A DNA stretch of 64,000 nucleotides from AC-32 sp963716865 (GCA_963716865.1 CAVQUF010000005.1:372001-436000); one strand, 5' to 3'; shown: positions 7,065 through 16,196, numbered from the stretch's first letter. The notes: generated by a model from the letters alone, not told the origin. Made by a program: numbers and translations.

Positions 7065-8383
7065 CCGGCCAGCACCTCCGCGAGACGGTCGATCTCTGCG
7101 GTCGTCCGCTTCTCGGTGACCGCCACGAGGAGCACGTCGTCCATCCCCGGGTAGTCCCGGCCAAGCGCGTAGCCGGGGTGAACGCCCTGCGTGAGTGCAT
7201 CCCTGACGACTTCCCGCACGGGCCGTCCGACGCGGACGGCAAACTCCTTGAACGTTGTCCGATCTGAGAACAGCAGCGGAAGGCCGAGCCGCTCCTTCGC
7301 CTGCTCGGCGAGGGCCATGCAGGTCTCCCCCACCTCGCGCAGCCCCTGCGGCCCGAGCCAGGAGAGGTAGACGAGGCCGGCCAGCGAGAGCAGCGTCTGG
7401 TTGGTCGTGATGTTGGACGTCGCCTTCTCCCGCCGGATGTGCTGCTCGCGCGTCTGCAGGGTCAGGACATAGCCGCGGTTCCCCGCGGCGTCAGTGGTCT
7501 CGCCGACGATCCGCCCGGGCATCCTCCGGATGAACTCCGAGCGGGCCGCGAGGAAGCCGTAGTGCGGGCCGCCGTAGGAGACGTAGTTGCCCGCCGGCTG
7601 TCCTTCCCCGATCGCGATCGCGCAGCCGTAGCGGCCGGGCGCCTCGAGGACGCCGAGCGAGAGCGGGTCGACGTGGGCGACCGGGAGCGCTCCGGCGTCG
7701 GCGGCGGCGGCGGCGAGCTCCGGCGCCGGTTCCATGACCCCGAAGAAGTTCGGGTGCTGGAAGATAACGCAGGCCGCGTCCTCGGCGGCAGCACGGAGCT
7801 CGTCCGGGTCGGTGGCGCCGTCCCGGTGCGGCACGTCGACGACCTCGAGCCCGAAGCCGGGGGCGTAGGTCTTCACGACCTGGCGCACCTGAGGGCTCGT
7901 CGCCTCCGTGACGACGACCTTCGAGCGCCCCGTCGCGTGCTTGGCGATGTAGCAGGCATCGGCGGCCACGGTCGTCCCGTCGTAGCCCGAGGCGTTCGAG
8001 ACGTCCATGCCGGTGAGCTCACAGATCGCGGTCTGGTATTCGAAGATCGCCTGCAGCACGCCCTGGCTCAGCTCCGGCTGGTAGGGCGTGTAGGCAGTGA
8101 GGAACTCCCCGCGCTGGAGCACCGCGTCGACGACCGCCGGAACGTAGTGGTCGTACATGCCCGCGCCCAGGAACGAGACGCCGGTCGCGGCCGGCTCGTT
8201 CTCCCGCGCGAGCTGCTCGAAGTAGGCCGTCAGCTCCTGCTCGGTCAGCGCGGGCGGCAGGTCCAGCTCGCGCCCTAACCGGACGCCGGCAGGAAGATCG
8301 GCGAAGAGCTCCTCGACCGACGAGACGCGGATCGTCTCGAGCATCGCCTCCCTGTCCGCGTCGGTGAGCGCCAGGTAACTCAT
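7061..8383 (-). CDS. gcvPA: Glycine dehydrogenase (decarboxylating) subunit 1
   Basis: 440 residues, the N-terminal-half subunit of the two-chain P-protein. Recognisable segments are SFLGAGMYDHYVP, YTPYQPELSQGVLQAIFEYQ, ASGYDGTTVAADA and SNITTNQTL. It pairs with GcvPB to form the glycine-decarboxylating enzyme. Length is normal. It begins 16 nt after the end of gcvH and overlaps gcvPB by 4 nt. Confidence 0.96.
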   Translation of the reverse strand: MSYLALTDADREAMLETIRVSSVEELFADLPAGVRLGRELDLPPALTEQELTAYFEQLARENEPAATGVSFLGAGMYDHYVPAVVDAVLQRGEFLTAYTPYQPELSQGVLQAIFEYQTAICELTGMDVSNASGYDGTTVAADACYIAKHATGRSKVVVTEATSPQVRQVVKTYAPGFGLEVVDVPHRDGATDPDELRAAAEDAACVIFQHPNFFGVMEPAPELAAAAADAGALPVAHVDPLSLGVLEAPGRYGCAIAIGEGQPAGNYVSYGGPHYGFLAARSEFIRRMPGRIVGETTDAAGNRGYVLTLQTREQHIRREKATSNITTNQTLLSLAGLVYLSWLGPQGLREVGETCMALAEQAKERLGLPLLFSDRTTFKEFAVRVGRPVREVVRDALTQGVHPGYALGRDYPGMDDVLLVAVTEKRTTAEIDRLAEVLAG

Positions 8384-8399
8384 GAGCCGACGGGCGCGA

Positions 8400-8795
8400 T
8401 CACGCCTGCTCGGCGAGGTGGCGCCGGTACGCCTCGGCGTCCATCAGCGCGTCGGCCTCGCGAGGATCCGAGATCCGGACGCGGACGATCCAACCCTCGC
8501 CGTAGGGATCGGAGTTCACGGTCTCGGGGGCGCCCTCGACGACCGCGTTGACCTCGAGGATCTCGCCGGAGAGCGGCGCGATCACGTCGGAGACCGCCTT
8601 GACCGACTCGACCTCGGCATAGGACGCGTCCTTGGTCACCGCGGCGCCGACCTCGGGCGGCTCGAAGTGCACGAGCTCGCCGAGCGCATCCTGCGCGAAC
8701 CAGGTGACGCCGAAGGTCGCCTCGTCGCCGTCGATGCGCGCCCAGTCGTGCTCGGGGTGGTAGCGCAGGTCGTCGGGGTACGTCTCAGTCGCCAT
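8400..8795 (-). CDS. gcvH: Glycine cleavage system H protein
   Basis: 131 residues; the lipoyl carrier that shuttles the aminomethyl intermediate between P- and T-proteins. The lipoyl-lysine is K66 in AEVESVKAVSDV, and the DLRYHPEHDWAR N-terminus and C-terminal GEGWIVRVR segment are canonical. Its ATG lies inside the end of gcvT (11-nt overlap). Confidence 0.96.
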   Translation of the reverse strand: MATETYPDDLRYHPEHDWARIDGDEATFGVTWFAQDALGELVHFEPPEVGAAVTKDASYAEVESVKAVSDVIAPLSGEILEVNAVVEGAPETVNSDPYGEGWIVRVRISDPREADALMDAEAYRRHLAEQA

Positions 8796-9861
8796 TCCGC
8801 TCCCTCCGTGAGTAGATCGGCTTCTTCACGACGTTCGCCCGCCGGGGCCGTCCTCGCACGTCGATCGTCAACTCGGTACCCGGCTGCGCGTCTGGTGCCG
8901 GAACGTACCCCATGCCGATCCCGCGCTCGAGCATCGGCGAGTGCGAGCCGGAGGTCACGTTGCCGACGACCTTCTCGCCGGGTCCGATGATCGCCATCCC
9001 CTGGCGCGGGATTCCGGGGTCCTCCATCACGAACGCGGCGAGGCGCCGCTCCGGCCCCGTCTCCTTGATCCGGCGCAGCTCGTCCGAGCCGGTGAACTGC
9101 TTCTCGAGCGCGCAGACCCAGCCCAGCCCGGCCGAGATCGCGTCGGTGTCCGGGCCGATGTCGTTCCCGTGCAGCGGGTAGCAGACCTCGAGTCGTAGCG
9201 TGTCGCGTGCGCCGAGCCCGCAGGCGACGGCGCCGCGCTCGATCACGCGGTCCCACAGCTCGCCGCCGGCCTCGGCCGGGACGAGCAGCTCGACGCCGAG
9301 CTCGCCCGTGTACCCGGTGCGGTTCACGACACAGGCCACGCCGTCGATCTCCCCGTCCTCGAACGTGAACGCCGGCGCCTCCGACAGCCCCAGCCGCTCG
9401 AGGGAGTGCGGCCCCTGCACGGCGAGCAGCGCGTACTCGTCCGAGACGTCGCGCACCTCCGCGCCGGAGGGCTCGCGCTCCTGCAGCCAGGCGAGATCGG
9501 CTTCCCGGTTCGCCGCGTTCACGATCAGCAGGAAGCGTTCCGGCCCGCGCTCGTAGACGATCAGGTCGTCCACGATCCCGCCCTGCTCGTTGGTCAGAAG
9601 CGTGTACTGCGCCCTCCCCGGGCCGATCCGCTCCACGTCGTTCGACAGGATCGACTGCAGGAACTCCCGCGCGCGTCGGCCCTCGACCTCGACCTCGCCC
9701 ATGTGGGAGACGTCGAAGACGCCGCAGTCGTTCCGCACCGCCAGGTGCTCGGGGATGACGCCCTCGTACTGCACCGGCATCTCCCAGCCGGCGAACGGAA
9801 CGAGCCGTGCGCCGAGCGCGACGTGTCGGTCGTACAGCGGCGTCCGGAGCAGCGTCTGCAT
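8785..9861 (-). CDS. gcvT: Aminomethyltransferase, glycine cleavage T protein
   Basis: 358 residues; transfers the one-carbon unit from aminomethylated GcvH to tetrahydrofolate, releasing ammonia. Typical segments are FAGWEMPVQYEG near residue 22, VFDVSHMGEVEVEG, NDVERIGPGRAQYTLL, NRTGYTGELGVEL and ALEKQFTG. It lies only 52 bp downstream of ftsZ on the same strand. Its ATG has no Shine-Dalgarno, but a TAGCAT hexamer (ATGCTA on plus, 9871-9876) sits 9 nt upstream, so a private near-leaderless promoter or read-through from ftsZ are both possible. I see no glycine riboswitch; 52 bp is too short for one. Confidence 0.96.
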   Translation of the reverse strand: MQTLLRTPLYDRHVALGARLVPFAGWEMPVQYEGVIPEHLAVRNDCGVFDVSHMGEVEVEGRRAREFLQSILSNDVERIGPGRAQYTLLTNEQGGIVDDLIVYERGPERFLLIVNAANREADLAWLQEREPSGAEVRDVSDEYALLAVQGPHSLERLGLSEAPAFTFEDGEIDGVACVVNRTGYTGELGVELLVPAEAGGELWDRVIERGAVACGLGARDTLRLEVCYPLHGNDIGPDTDAISAGLGWVCALEKQFTGSDELRRIKETGPERRLAAFVMEDPGIPRQGMAIIGPGEKVVGNVTSGSHSPMLERGIGMGYVPAPDAQPGTELTIDVRGRPRRANVVKKPIYSRRERNGD

Positions 9862-9913
9862 CGCCCGCTGATGCTAAAGGAGCCGCTCGGGCCGGCGGGC
9901 TTCCGGTGCTAGT

Positions 9914-11002
9914 TCAGTTGTCGCGCAGGAACGACGGGACCTCGAGGACCTCGTCCGGGACCTCGAAGCGCTCGGCCGGCACCTCGCGCGCGCTCTCCGT
10001 CCCGTTCGCAGCTGCCTCGACGGGCTCTTCCGTGCGCTGCTTCCGGCGGCGCCTGACGGGCCCGAAGCCGGTTGCGATAACGGTCACTCTGACCTCGTCA
10101 CCGATCGCCTCGTCGATGACGGCGCCGAAGATGACGTTCGCGTTCTGGTCTGCGGCCGACGTGACGACCTCGGCCGCCTCGTTGACCTCGAACAGCCCGA
10201 TGTTCGGGCCCCCGGTCACGTTCAGGAGGATTCCAGTTGCACCTTCGATGGACGATTCGAGCAACGGGGAGGAGACGGCCTGACGCGCGGCCACGGTCGC
10301 GCGGCCCTCCCCCGAGGCCGACCCGATCCCCATCAGTGCGGACCCGGCCTCGGTCATGATCGTGCGCACGTCGGCAAAGTCGAGGTTGACGAGACCCGGG
10401 ATCGTGATCAGGTCGGTGATGCCCTGCACGCCCTGGCGAAGAACGTCGTCGGCCATCCTGAACGCGTCGACGATCGACGTCCGCTTCTCGACCACCTGCA
10501 GCAGCCGGTCGTTCTCGATCACGATCAGCGTGTCGACGTGATCTCGCAGCTCCTCGAGGCCGGAAGCCGCGACATCCGCGCGGCGACGGCCCTCGAACGA
10601 GAACGGCCTCGTGACGACGCCGACGCAGAGCGCCCCGAGCTCCTGTGCGAGCCGCGCCACGATCGGCGCAGCCCCTGTGCCCGTGCCGCCGCCCTCGCCC
10701 GCGGTCACGAAGATCATGTCCGCGCCCTTGAGCGCCTCCTTCAGCTCGTCGCGGCTCTCCTCGCCCGCGGCCTGGCCGATGGAAGGATCGGCGCCTGCGC
10801 CGAGACCCCGCGTCACATCTGACCCGATCGGCATCTTCACGTCGGCGTCGCACATCAGCAGCGCCTGCGCGTCGGTGTTGATCGCGATGAACTCGACGCC
10901 GGCAAGCCCTGCGTCGACCATGCGGTTGACGGCGTTCGATCCGCCGCCGCCAACGCCGACGACCTTGATCAGCGCCAGGTAGTTCCCGGTCTCATCTCTC
11001 AT
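9914..11002 (-). CDS. ftsZ: Cell division protein FtsZ
   Basis: 362 residues; the tubulin-like GTPase that forms the cytokinetic ring. GTP-binding VGVGGGGSNAVNRM near residue 15, the tubulin signature GGGTGTGAAP near 105, and the T7 catalytic loop NLDFADVRTIM are present. After a variable linker (about 310-350) the protein ends in the conserved C-terminal peptide EVPSFLRDN, which tethers FtsZ to membrane partners. No ftsA is nearby, as usual in actinobacteria. An AGGAG lies unusually close (2 nt) to the ATG. It has its own promoter at 11069-11097 and is the last gene of the dcw cluster; no sepF follows, gcvT does. Confidence 0.98.
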   Translation of the reverse strand: MRDETGNYLALIKVVGVGGGGSNAVNRMVDAGLAGVEFIAINTDAQALLMCDADVKMPIGSDVTRGLGAGADPSIGQAAGEESRDELKEALKGADMIFVTAGEGGGTGTGAAPIVARLAQELGALCVGVVTRPFSFEGRRRADVAASGLEELRDHVDTLIVIENDRLLQVVEKRTSIVDAFRMADDVLRQGVQGITDLITIPGLVNLDFADVRTIMTEAGSALMGIGSASGEGRATVAARQAVSSPLLESSIEGATGILLNVTGGPNIGLFEVNEAAEVVTSAADQNANVIFGAVIDEAIGDEVRVTVIATGFGPVRRRRKQRTEEPVEAAANGTESAREVPAERFEVPDEVLEVPSFLRDN

Positions 11003-11068
11003 AGCTCCTCAACCCTCAACCCATCTCGATCTGAAGCTCTACTGGAACGTGCGCCTTCCAAGCCCGGC

Positions 11069-11097
11069 AGGGTACGCCTCGCCGCGGCGCATGTCAA
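11069..11097 (-). promoter_or_regulatory. ftsZ promoter
   Basis: A consensus TTGACA -35 (11092-11097), 17-bp spacer and TACCCT -10 (11069-11074) lie on the minus strand in the 122-bp gap between ftsQ and ftsZ. The leader would be about 60 nt. This would allow ftsZ, and perhaps the gcv genes behind it, to be expressed independently of the upstream cluster. Confidence 0.6.
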
Positions 11098-11124
11098 CGC
11101 CGTATCGGCGCCGAAACTCTAAGG

Positions 11125-11940
11125 CTAAGGTTGCAGGTTAAGGGTTGAACCGGCGACCGGACGGCCGGGAACGCTCACGTCCAGGTAGGCGTATCCGCCC
11201 GTGTCGCGGAGCTTCGGGAGGATGCGCGAGGCGACCGCGAGCTTGAGCCGGATCGCCCGGAGATCGCCGAGGCGGAGCTCCAGGCCGGAGGCGAGCAGGA
11301 AGGTGAGCTGGTGGTCGTGCGCCTGGACGGTCCCGACGCGGGTCTGGAAGCCCGCACGCTGCGCGATCGCCAGCGCCCGGACGGCTCGAAGGCCGAAACG
11401 ATCTGCGAGGGCGGAGCCGACCTGCGGGTCGTTCGACGCCGTCAGCCAGACCTGCGGATACGCGTGCCGCTTCCCGGGCGGCACCCGGGCGAGGACTTTC
11501 GCACTCGCGGAGACGAGCCAGGCGCCGGCACCGCGCCGCGCGATCGCGGCCGGGCGCTCGGCCCGGACGAGGATGCGGAGCGTGTGCGGGAAGTCGCGGT
11601 CGTAGCTCACCGAGGAGACGTCGGTCAGCCGGGAAAGGCGTTGCTCGACGTCGGCCCCGTTCAGCGCGAGCAGGCTTGTTCCGCGGATCGGAGCGAGCGT
11701 GGCCCGGACCTTCGCGGCCACGGCCGGGGAGGCGCCTTCGACGTCGACCTTCTGCACCGAGAACATCGGCGTGCCGCGAGCGAGCGCGTAGAGGCCCAGG
11801 GCCCCGGCGACGATCGCGAAGCCGATCAGGAGCGACCTGCCCGACGGGAGCAGACGCAGGAGCGCCGCCCGGTCCTCCCGCGCGGCGAGAGGGATCACGG
11901 CCGCGCCCGTTCGAGCGCGCTGCTGCCTCCGCTCGGCCAC
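11125..11940 (-). CDS. ftsQ: Cell division protein FtsQ/DivIB
   Basis: 271 residues of bitopic membrane topology: a basic cytoplasmic N-terminus, one membrane helix at about residues 37-53, then a POTRA domain starting at MFSVQKVDVEGAS and the FtsQ/DivIB beta domain (SYDRDFPHTLRILVRAERPAA). FtsQ joins FtsL/FtsB to the FtsW-FtsI synthase in the divisome. The GTG start lies 40 bp after murB. Position between murB and ftsZ agrees with the assignment. Confidence 0.9.
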   Translation of the reverse strand: MAERRQQRARTGAAVIPLAAREDRAALLRLLPSGRSLLIGFAIVAGALGLYALARGTPMFSVQKVDVEGASPAVAAKVRATLAPIRGTSLLALNGADVEQRLSRLTDVSSVSYDRDFPHTLRILVRAERPAAIARRGAGAWLVSASAKVLARVPPGKRHAYPQVWLTASNDPQVGSALADRFGLRAVRALAIAQRAGFQTRVGTVQAHDHQLTFLLASGLELRLGDLRAIRLKLAVASRILPKLRDTGGYAYLDVSVPGRPVAGSTLNLQP

Positions 11941-11980
11941 GGCCCGCAGTTCGCCGCGCCGCGCGGCGCTCCTGCGCCGC

Positions 11981-12862
11981 CTACCGCTCCGCGGTCAGCT
12001 CAATCGGCCCGAGGAACTCGACCTCGTGCTCGAGCTCCACTCCGTACTGCTCGCGCGCCCGCCGTCGCGCCTCGACCATCAACGCGATCGCGTCCGCGGA
12101 TCGGGCGCCGTCGGCGTTCTCGATGAAGTTCGCGTGTCGCGGGGAGATCTGCGCCCCGCCGATCCTGTGGCCTCTGAGGCCGCAGGCCTCGAGCATCCGC
12201 CCCGCGCTGAGCTCGTGCTCGGGGTTCTTGAACACACTCCCGAACGTGCGCTTGTTGGTCGGCTGCGCCGCCTTGCGCAGCGCCTGGAGCTCGGTGACGG
12301 TCGACTTGATCTCGGCCTCGGGCCTCGGCTCGAGCCTGAACTCCGCGCGCACGACAACCTGGCCGTGGCGAAGCTCCGAGTGCCGGTAGCCGAGCCCGAG
12401 CTCGGCAGGCGTCAGCCAGCTCGATCCCTCGTGGTCGGCGACCAGCGCGCGCACGAGGATCGCCGCCCAGTCGCTGCCGTAGGCGCCCGCGTTCATCCAG
12501 ACGCCGCCGCCGACCGTGCCGGGGATCGCGCACGCGAACTCGAACCCTCCGAGCCCCGCCGCGCGGGCGCGGTGCAGGCAGACCGCGTTGGTCGCTCCAC
12601 CTCCCGCCACGAGCAGCTCGTCCTCGGCCCAGGCCAGCGCGAGCTCGCCCGCCAGCCTGAGGACGAGACCCTCGAAGCCTTCGTCGGCGACGAGCAGGTT
12701 CGAGCCGAGGCCGACCGTCGCCACCGGCAGGTCGCGCTCCCGTGCCCACACCAGCGCCTGCTCGAGCTCCTCGAGCGTCTCCGGCCGCGCGAGGGCTTTG
12801 GCCGGGCCGCCCGTCCCCACCGTGGTGTAGCGCGAGAGGGCGACGCCCTCCTCCACGTTCAT
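11981..12862 (-). CDS. murB: UDP-N-acetylenolpyruvoylglucosamine reductase
   Basis: 293 residues; the FAD/NADPH enzyme that reduces enolpyruvyl-UDP-GlcNAc to UDP-MurNAc in the cytoplasm. FAD-binding features include TTVGTGGPAKALARP, the VATVGLGSNLL loop and CAIPGTVGGGVWMNAGAYG. FGSVFKNP and the C-terminal AGRMLEACGLRGHRIGGA are family signatures. Its ATG overlaps the stop of murC by 4 nt. Confidence 0.96.
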   Translation of the reverse strand: MNVEEGVALSRYTTVGTGGPAKALARPETLEELEQALVWARERDLPVATVGLGSNLLVADEGFEGLVLRLAGELALAWAEDELLVAGGGATNAVCLHRARAAGLGGFEFACAIPGTVGGGVWMNAGAYGSDWAAILVRALVADHEGSSWLTPAELGLGYRHSELRHGQVVVRAEFRLEPRPEAEIKSTVTELQALRKAAQPTNKRTFGSVFKNPEHELSAGRMLEACGLRGHRIGGAQISPRHANFIENADGARSADAIALMVEARRRAREQYGVELEHEVEFLGPIELTAER

Positions 12863-14064
12863 CCCAGCTCCTCCAGGATCAGCGGCCCTGCCCGTTCCAC
12901 GTCGCCCGCTCCGATCGTGAGAACGAGGTCGCCTGGCCGCGCCCGTCGAGAGAGGAAGCGCACTGCGTCCGCGAGCGAGGGCGTCCAGGCGACGGGCATG
13001 CCCGGCCGCTCGGCCGCGAGCGCGTCGACGACGAGCTTGCCGCTGACGCCCGGCACGGGGTCCTCGCGCGCGGCGTAAACGTCGGTCACAGCGACCGCGT
13101 CGGCCGCCGCCAGGGCGCCCGCGAGCTCGGCGGCCAGGTGGCGCGTGCGCGAGTAGAGGTGCGGCTGGAACACGACCAGCACACGCCCTCCGTCGACCCC
13201 GGACCGCGCCGCAGCCAGCGTCGCCGCGATCTCGCTCGGATGGTGCCCGTAGTCGTCGAAGACCCGCACGCCGGCCGCCTCTCCGAGCCGCTCGAACCTC
13301 CGTCCCGCGCCGCGGAACTCGGGCAGGACGCGCTCGGCGTCCGCGCGCGGGACCTCCGCCAGCTCGAGCGCCGCCAGCGCGACCGCCGCGTTACGGCGGT
13401 TGTGCTCGCCGGGAACCTCGAGCTCGAGCTCTACCGGCTCGAGCTCGTCCCCACGCACCTGCGCCGGGGCCTCGGCCAGCCACCGATCGAAGAGCTCCCG
13501 CACCTCGCCCTCGGAGGCGAACGTCGCGTGATGGTCGAGCTCGACGTTCGTGACCACGGCGATCCTCGGCCGCAGCAGCTCGAGCGACCGGTCGGACTCG
13601 TCGCCCTCTGCGACCAGCCAGCCTTCGCCGGCGCGCGCGTTGCCGTCGAGCTGTGGAATCTCGCCGCCGATCAGGAAGGCCGGGTCGAGATCGAGCCGGT
13701 CGAGGCAGAACGCGATCATCCCCGCGGTCGTCGTCTTGCCGTGGGCGCCCGCGACGACGATCGACGGCCGTAGCGCGACGAATTCTGCGAGCAGCTCGCC
13801 GCGCCTCCTCACGCCGTGCGCGGCGAGCTCCGGGTTGTCCGAAGCGATCGCGCTCGAGACGATCACCTCTGCACCCTCGGGCACGTTCGCGGCGTCGTGC
13901 CCGATCGCCACGTGCACGCCGGCCGCCTCGAGCCGCTCGACGTAGGACGAGCGGGCGCGGTCGGAGCCGCCCACCTCCGCGCCCCACTCCCGGGCGACCA
14001 GCGCGAGGGCGCTCATGCCGGCGCCGCCGATCCCGACGAACCAGAAGCGCCTACCCTGCAGCAA
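12859..14064 (-). CDS. murC: UDP-N-acetylmuramate--L-alanine ligase
   Basis: 401 residues; the first Mur ligase, adding L-Ala to UDP-MurNAc using ATP. The N-terminal UDP-binding Rossmann loop (FVGIGGAGMSALA), ATP P-loop AGAHGKTTTAGM near residue 107, central EGDESDRSL and C-terminal FQPHLYSRT are all visible. It is shorter than the usual 450-490 residues, mostly through trimmed loops; no domain is missing. The TTG start overlaps the end of murG by 14 nt. Confidence 0.95.
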   Translation of the reverse strand: MLQGRRFWFVGIGGAGMSALALVAREWGAEVGGSDRARSSYVERLEAAGVHVAIGHDAANVPEGAEVIVSSAIASDNPELAAHGVRRRGELLAEFVALRPSIVVAGAHGKTTTAGMIAFCLDRLDLDPAFLIGGEIPQLDGNARAGEGWLVAEGDESDRSLELLRPRIAVVTNVELDHHATFASEGEVRELFDRWLAEAPAQVRGDELEPVELELEVPGEHNRRNAAVALAALELAEVPRADAERVLPEFRGAGRRFERLGEAAGVRVFDDYGHHPSEIAATLAAARSGVDGGRVLVVFQPHLYSRTRHLAAELAGALAAADAVAVTDVYAAREDPVPGVSGKLVVDALAAERPGMPVAWTPSLADAVRFLSRRARPGDLVLTIGAGDVERAGPLILEELG

Positions 14065-15121
14065 GCGCGATCAGCTCCTCCGCGATCTCGTCTGCGGCGT
14101 CGGGAAGCGCGACCCGCAGCATCGCGGCGCTCATCTCCTCCAACCGCCGCGGGTCGTCGAGCAGAGACCGCACGATCTCCGGCACACGGCCGAGCTCGGT
14201 CTCCGGCACCAGGATCGCGCTGCCGGCGTTCTGGAAGTAGCGGGCGTTCTTGGTCTGGTGGTCCGCAGTCGCGAACGGATAGGGGACCAGGATCGCGGGC
14301 GTCCCTGCCGCAGCGAGCTCCCAGACCCCGCCCCCCGCGCGCGCGAGGACGAGGTCAGCTGCGCCGAGAGCGGCGCCGTAATCGTCGAGGAACGGCAGCA
14401 GCCGATAGTCGGGCCGGGAGACGCGCCCCTTGAGCCCCGCGAGCTGCGTCTCTCCGCAGAGGTGCAGGACCGCGGGACCAGCCGTGCCGAAGCTCTCGAC
14501 CACGAGCTCGTTCAGCGCGCGGGCTCCCTGGCTTCCGCCGGCGACGAGCAGGACGGGCCCCTCCGCGGGCAGCTCGAGCCGCCGCCGCGCCTCCTCGCGA
14601 GGCACGGGCTGCGAGCTCCCCGGGATCGGGCGCCCGGTCACCCGGTACTTCGGCCCCTCCTTGCCCGGGATCGGAAACGCCAGGAAGACCCTCTTCGCGA
14701 CCGGCGCCGCGAGCCGGTTCGCGAGGCCGAGGTGCGCGTCCGCCTCCGTGATCGCGGTCGGGATCCGGCGCCGCGCGGCCGCGACGACCATCGGGGCGCC
14801 TACGTATCCGCCCGCGCCGAGCACGACGTCCGGCTTCCGCTTCGCGAGGATCCGGTCGCAGGCGGCCGGTGCGGCCAGCGCCCGCAGCGCGGCGCGGGCC
14901 TGGGCGAGCCCCGGCTGCCGGGGCAGGCCGCTCACGCGGAAGGTGTCGAGCTCGTAGCCCGCTTCAGGAACGAGCCGAGCCTCGGCGCGCTCCGGCGACC
15001 CTGCGAACGTCACCCGTGCTCCGCGCTCTTTGAGCGACTCTGCGACTGCGAGGGCGGGCAGCACGTGGCCGGCTGTCCCCCCGGCCGCGATCAGGCACGC
15101 TGGCGCGTTGTGCTCCGGCAT
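14051..15121 (-). CDS. murG: Undecaprenyl-PP-MurNAc-pentapeptide GlcNAc transferase
   Basis: 356 residues from the chosen ATG; the GT-B glycosyltransferase that converts lipid I to lipid II on the inner face of the membrane. The N-terminal GGTAGHVLPALAVAE loop, LGAGGYVGAPMV, the GGSQGARALNELV nucleotide loop and the C-terminal RAGGGVWELAAAGTPAILVPYP motif are present. The ATG at 15121 places the glycine loop at the expected distance. A start 42 nt upstream exists but adds a non-family extension. The first 158 nt overlap the 3' end of ftsW in another frame. Confidence 0.96.
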   Translation of the reverse strand: MPEHNAPACLIAAGGTAGHVLPALAVAESLKERGARVTFAGSPERAEARLVPEAGYELDTFRVSGLPRQPGLAQARAALRALAAPAACDRILAKRKPDVVLGAGGYVGAPMVVAAARRRIPTAITEADAHLGLANRLAAPVAKRVFLAFPIPGKEGPKYRVTGRPIPGSSQPVPREEARRRLELPAEGPVLLVAGGSQGARALNELVVESFGTAGPAVLHLCGETQLAGLKGRVSRPDYRLLPFLDDYGAALGAADLVLARAGGGVWELAAAGTPAILVPYPFATADHQTKNARYFQNAGSAILVPETELGRVPEIVRSLLDDPRRLEEMSAAMLRVALPDAADEIAEELIALAAG

Positions 15122-16196
15122 CCCGTGCGATGTTAAGGAGGATGCCCACCGACACGAGCGCAACGACGAGGCTCGACCCGCCGTACGAGACGAACGGAAG
15201 CGGGATCCCGGTCAGCGGCGCGAGGCCGAGCACGGCCGCGAGGTTGATCGCAGCCTGGCCGCAGACCAGGACGGTGAGCCCGGCCGCGAGCCGCTTCCCG
15301 AACGGGTCGCGGCAGCCGAGCGCGATCCTGAGCCCGAAGTAGGCGAAGGCGGCATACGCGGCGATCACCGCGGTCGCGCCGACGAGCCCGAGCTCCTCGC
15401 CGATGATCGCGAAGATCATGTCCGTGTGCGCCTCGGGCAGGAAGTTCGCCTTCTCGATGCTCTGGCCGAGGCCGCGGCCGAAGATCCCGCCGGAGCCGAG
15501 GCCGATCATCGCCTGCACGGTCTGGTAGCCGGCGCCCTGCGCGTCGTGCCAGGGGTTGAGGAAGCTGAACAGGCGGGCGCGCCGGTACGGCTCGAACCAG
15601 ACCGCCGCCATGCTCACCGCTCCCGCGATCAGGAGGCCCGTGCCGACCGTCCGCACCGGGGTCCCGGCGACGAGCAGCATCGCCGCGAGCATCACGAGGA
15701 TCGTGATCGCCGTACCGAGGTCGGGCTCGGCGAGCAGGAGCACGGAGACGATTCCGGCGAGCAGGCCGACCGGACGCCAGAGCTCCCCGAGGGTTTGCGG
15801 AGGGCGCCGTCTGGTCAGGTACGCGGCCGCCCAGACCGCGAGCGCCAGCTTGGCCAGCTCCGAGGGCTGGAAGACGGCCGGGCCGACGGTGATCCAGCGG
15901 CGGGCGCCGTTCACCGCCTGGCCGAGCACGAGGACGGCGAGCAGCAGCCCGATGCTCGTCACCATCAGCACCGGGGCGAGGCGGCGCAGGAGCCGGAAGT
16001 CTGTGCGCGAGGCGGCGAGCATCAGCACGAGGCCGAGCAGCGCGTAGCCCGCCTGGCGCTTGAGGTAGTAGGCGGGATCGCCGTTCGCGAGCGCGGCGGA
16101 GGCGGAGGTGGCGCTGTAGACCATCACCAGGCCGAAGGCGACCAGGCCGCAGGTGATCAGGGTCAGAACGCTTGCCTCGAGGTGTCCGCGCTTCAC
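14964..16196 (-). CDS. ftsW: Septal peptidoglycan glycosyltransferase FtsW (SEDS)
   Basis: 410 residues with about ten membrane helices; SEDS-family polymerase that works with FtsI at the septum. Signature segments are GLVMVYSATSA near the start, VFQPSELAKLALAVWAA, LLAEPDLGTAI, the GLGSGGIFGRGLGQS loop, LPEAHTDMIFAIIGEELG and LPFVSYGGSSL. The GTG start overlaps the murD stop. Unusually, after the last helix the frame continues for about 50 Arg/Ala-rich residues that lie entirely inside murG. Confidence 0.95.
   Translation of the reverse strand: MKRGHLEASVLTLITCGLVAFGLVMVYSATSASAALANGDPAYYLKRQAGYALLGLVLMLAASRTDFRLLRRLAPVLMVTSIGLLLAVLVLGQAVNGARRWITVGPAVFQPSELAKLALAVWAAAYLTRRRPPQTLGELWRPVGLLAGIVSVLLLAEPDLGTAITILVMLAAMLLVAGTPVRTVGTGLLIAGAVSMAAVWFEPYRRARLFSFLNPWHDAQGAGYQTVQAMIGLGSGGIFGRGLGQSIEKANFLPEAHTDMIFAIIGEELGLVGATAVIAAYAAFAYFGLRIALGCRDPFGKRLAAGLTVLVCGQAAINLAAVLGLAPLTGIPLPFVSYGGSSLVVALVSVGILLNIARDAGAQRASVPDRGRGDSRPRAARPRSRRVAQRARSTGDVRRVAGARRGSARS

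Noticed and set aside
5625..7154. A 509-codon plus-strand frame opposite gcvPB
   Set aside because: Antisense shadow of a conserved gene.
9862..9913. Glycine riboswitch before gcvT
   Set aside because: The ftsZ-gcvT gap is 52 bp, too short for the aptamer, and shows no matching folds.
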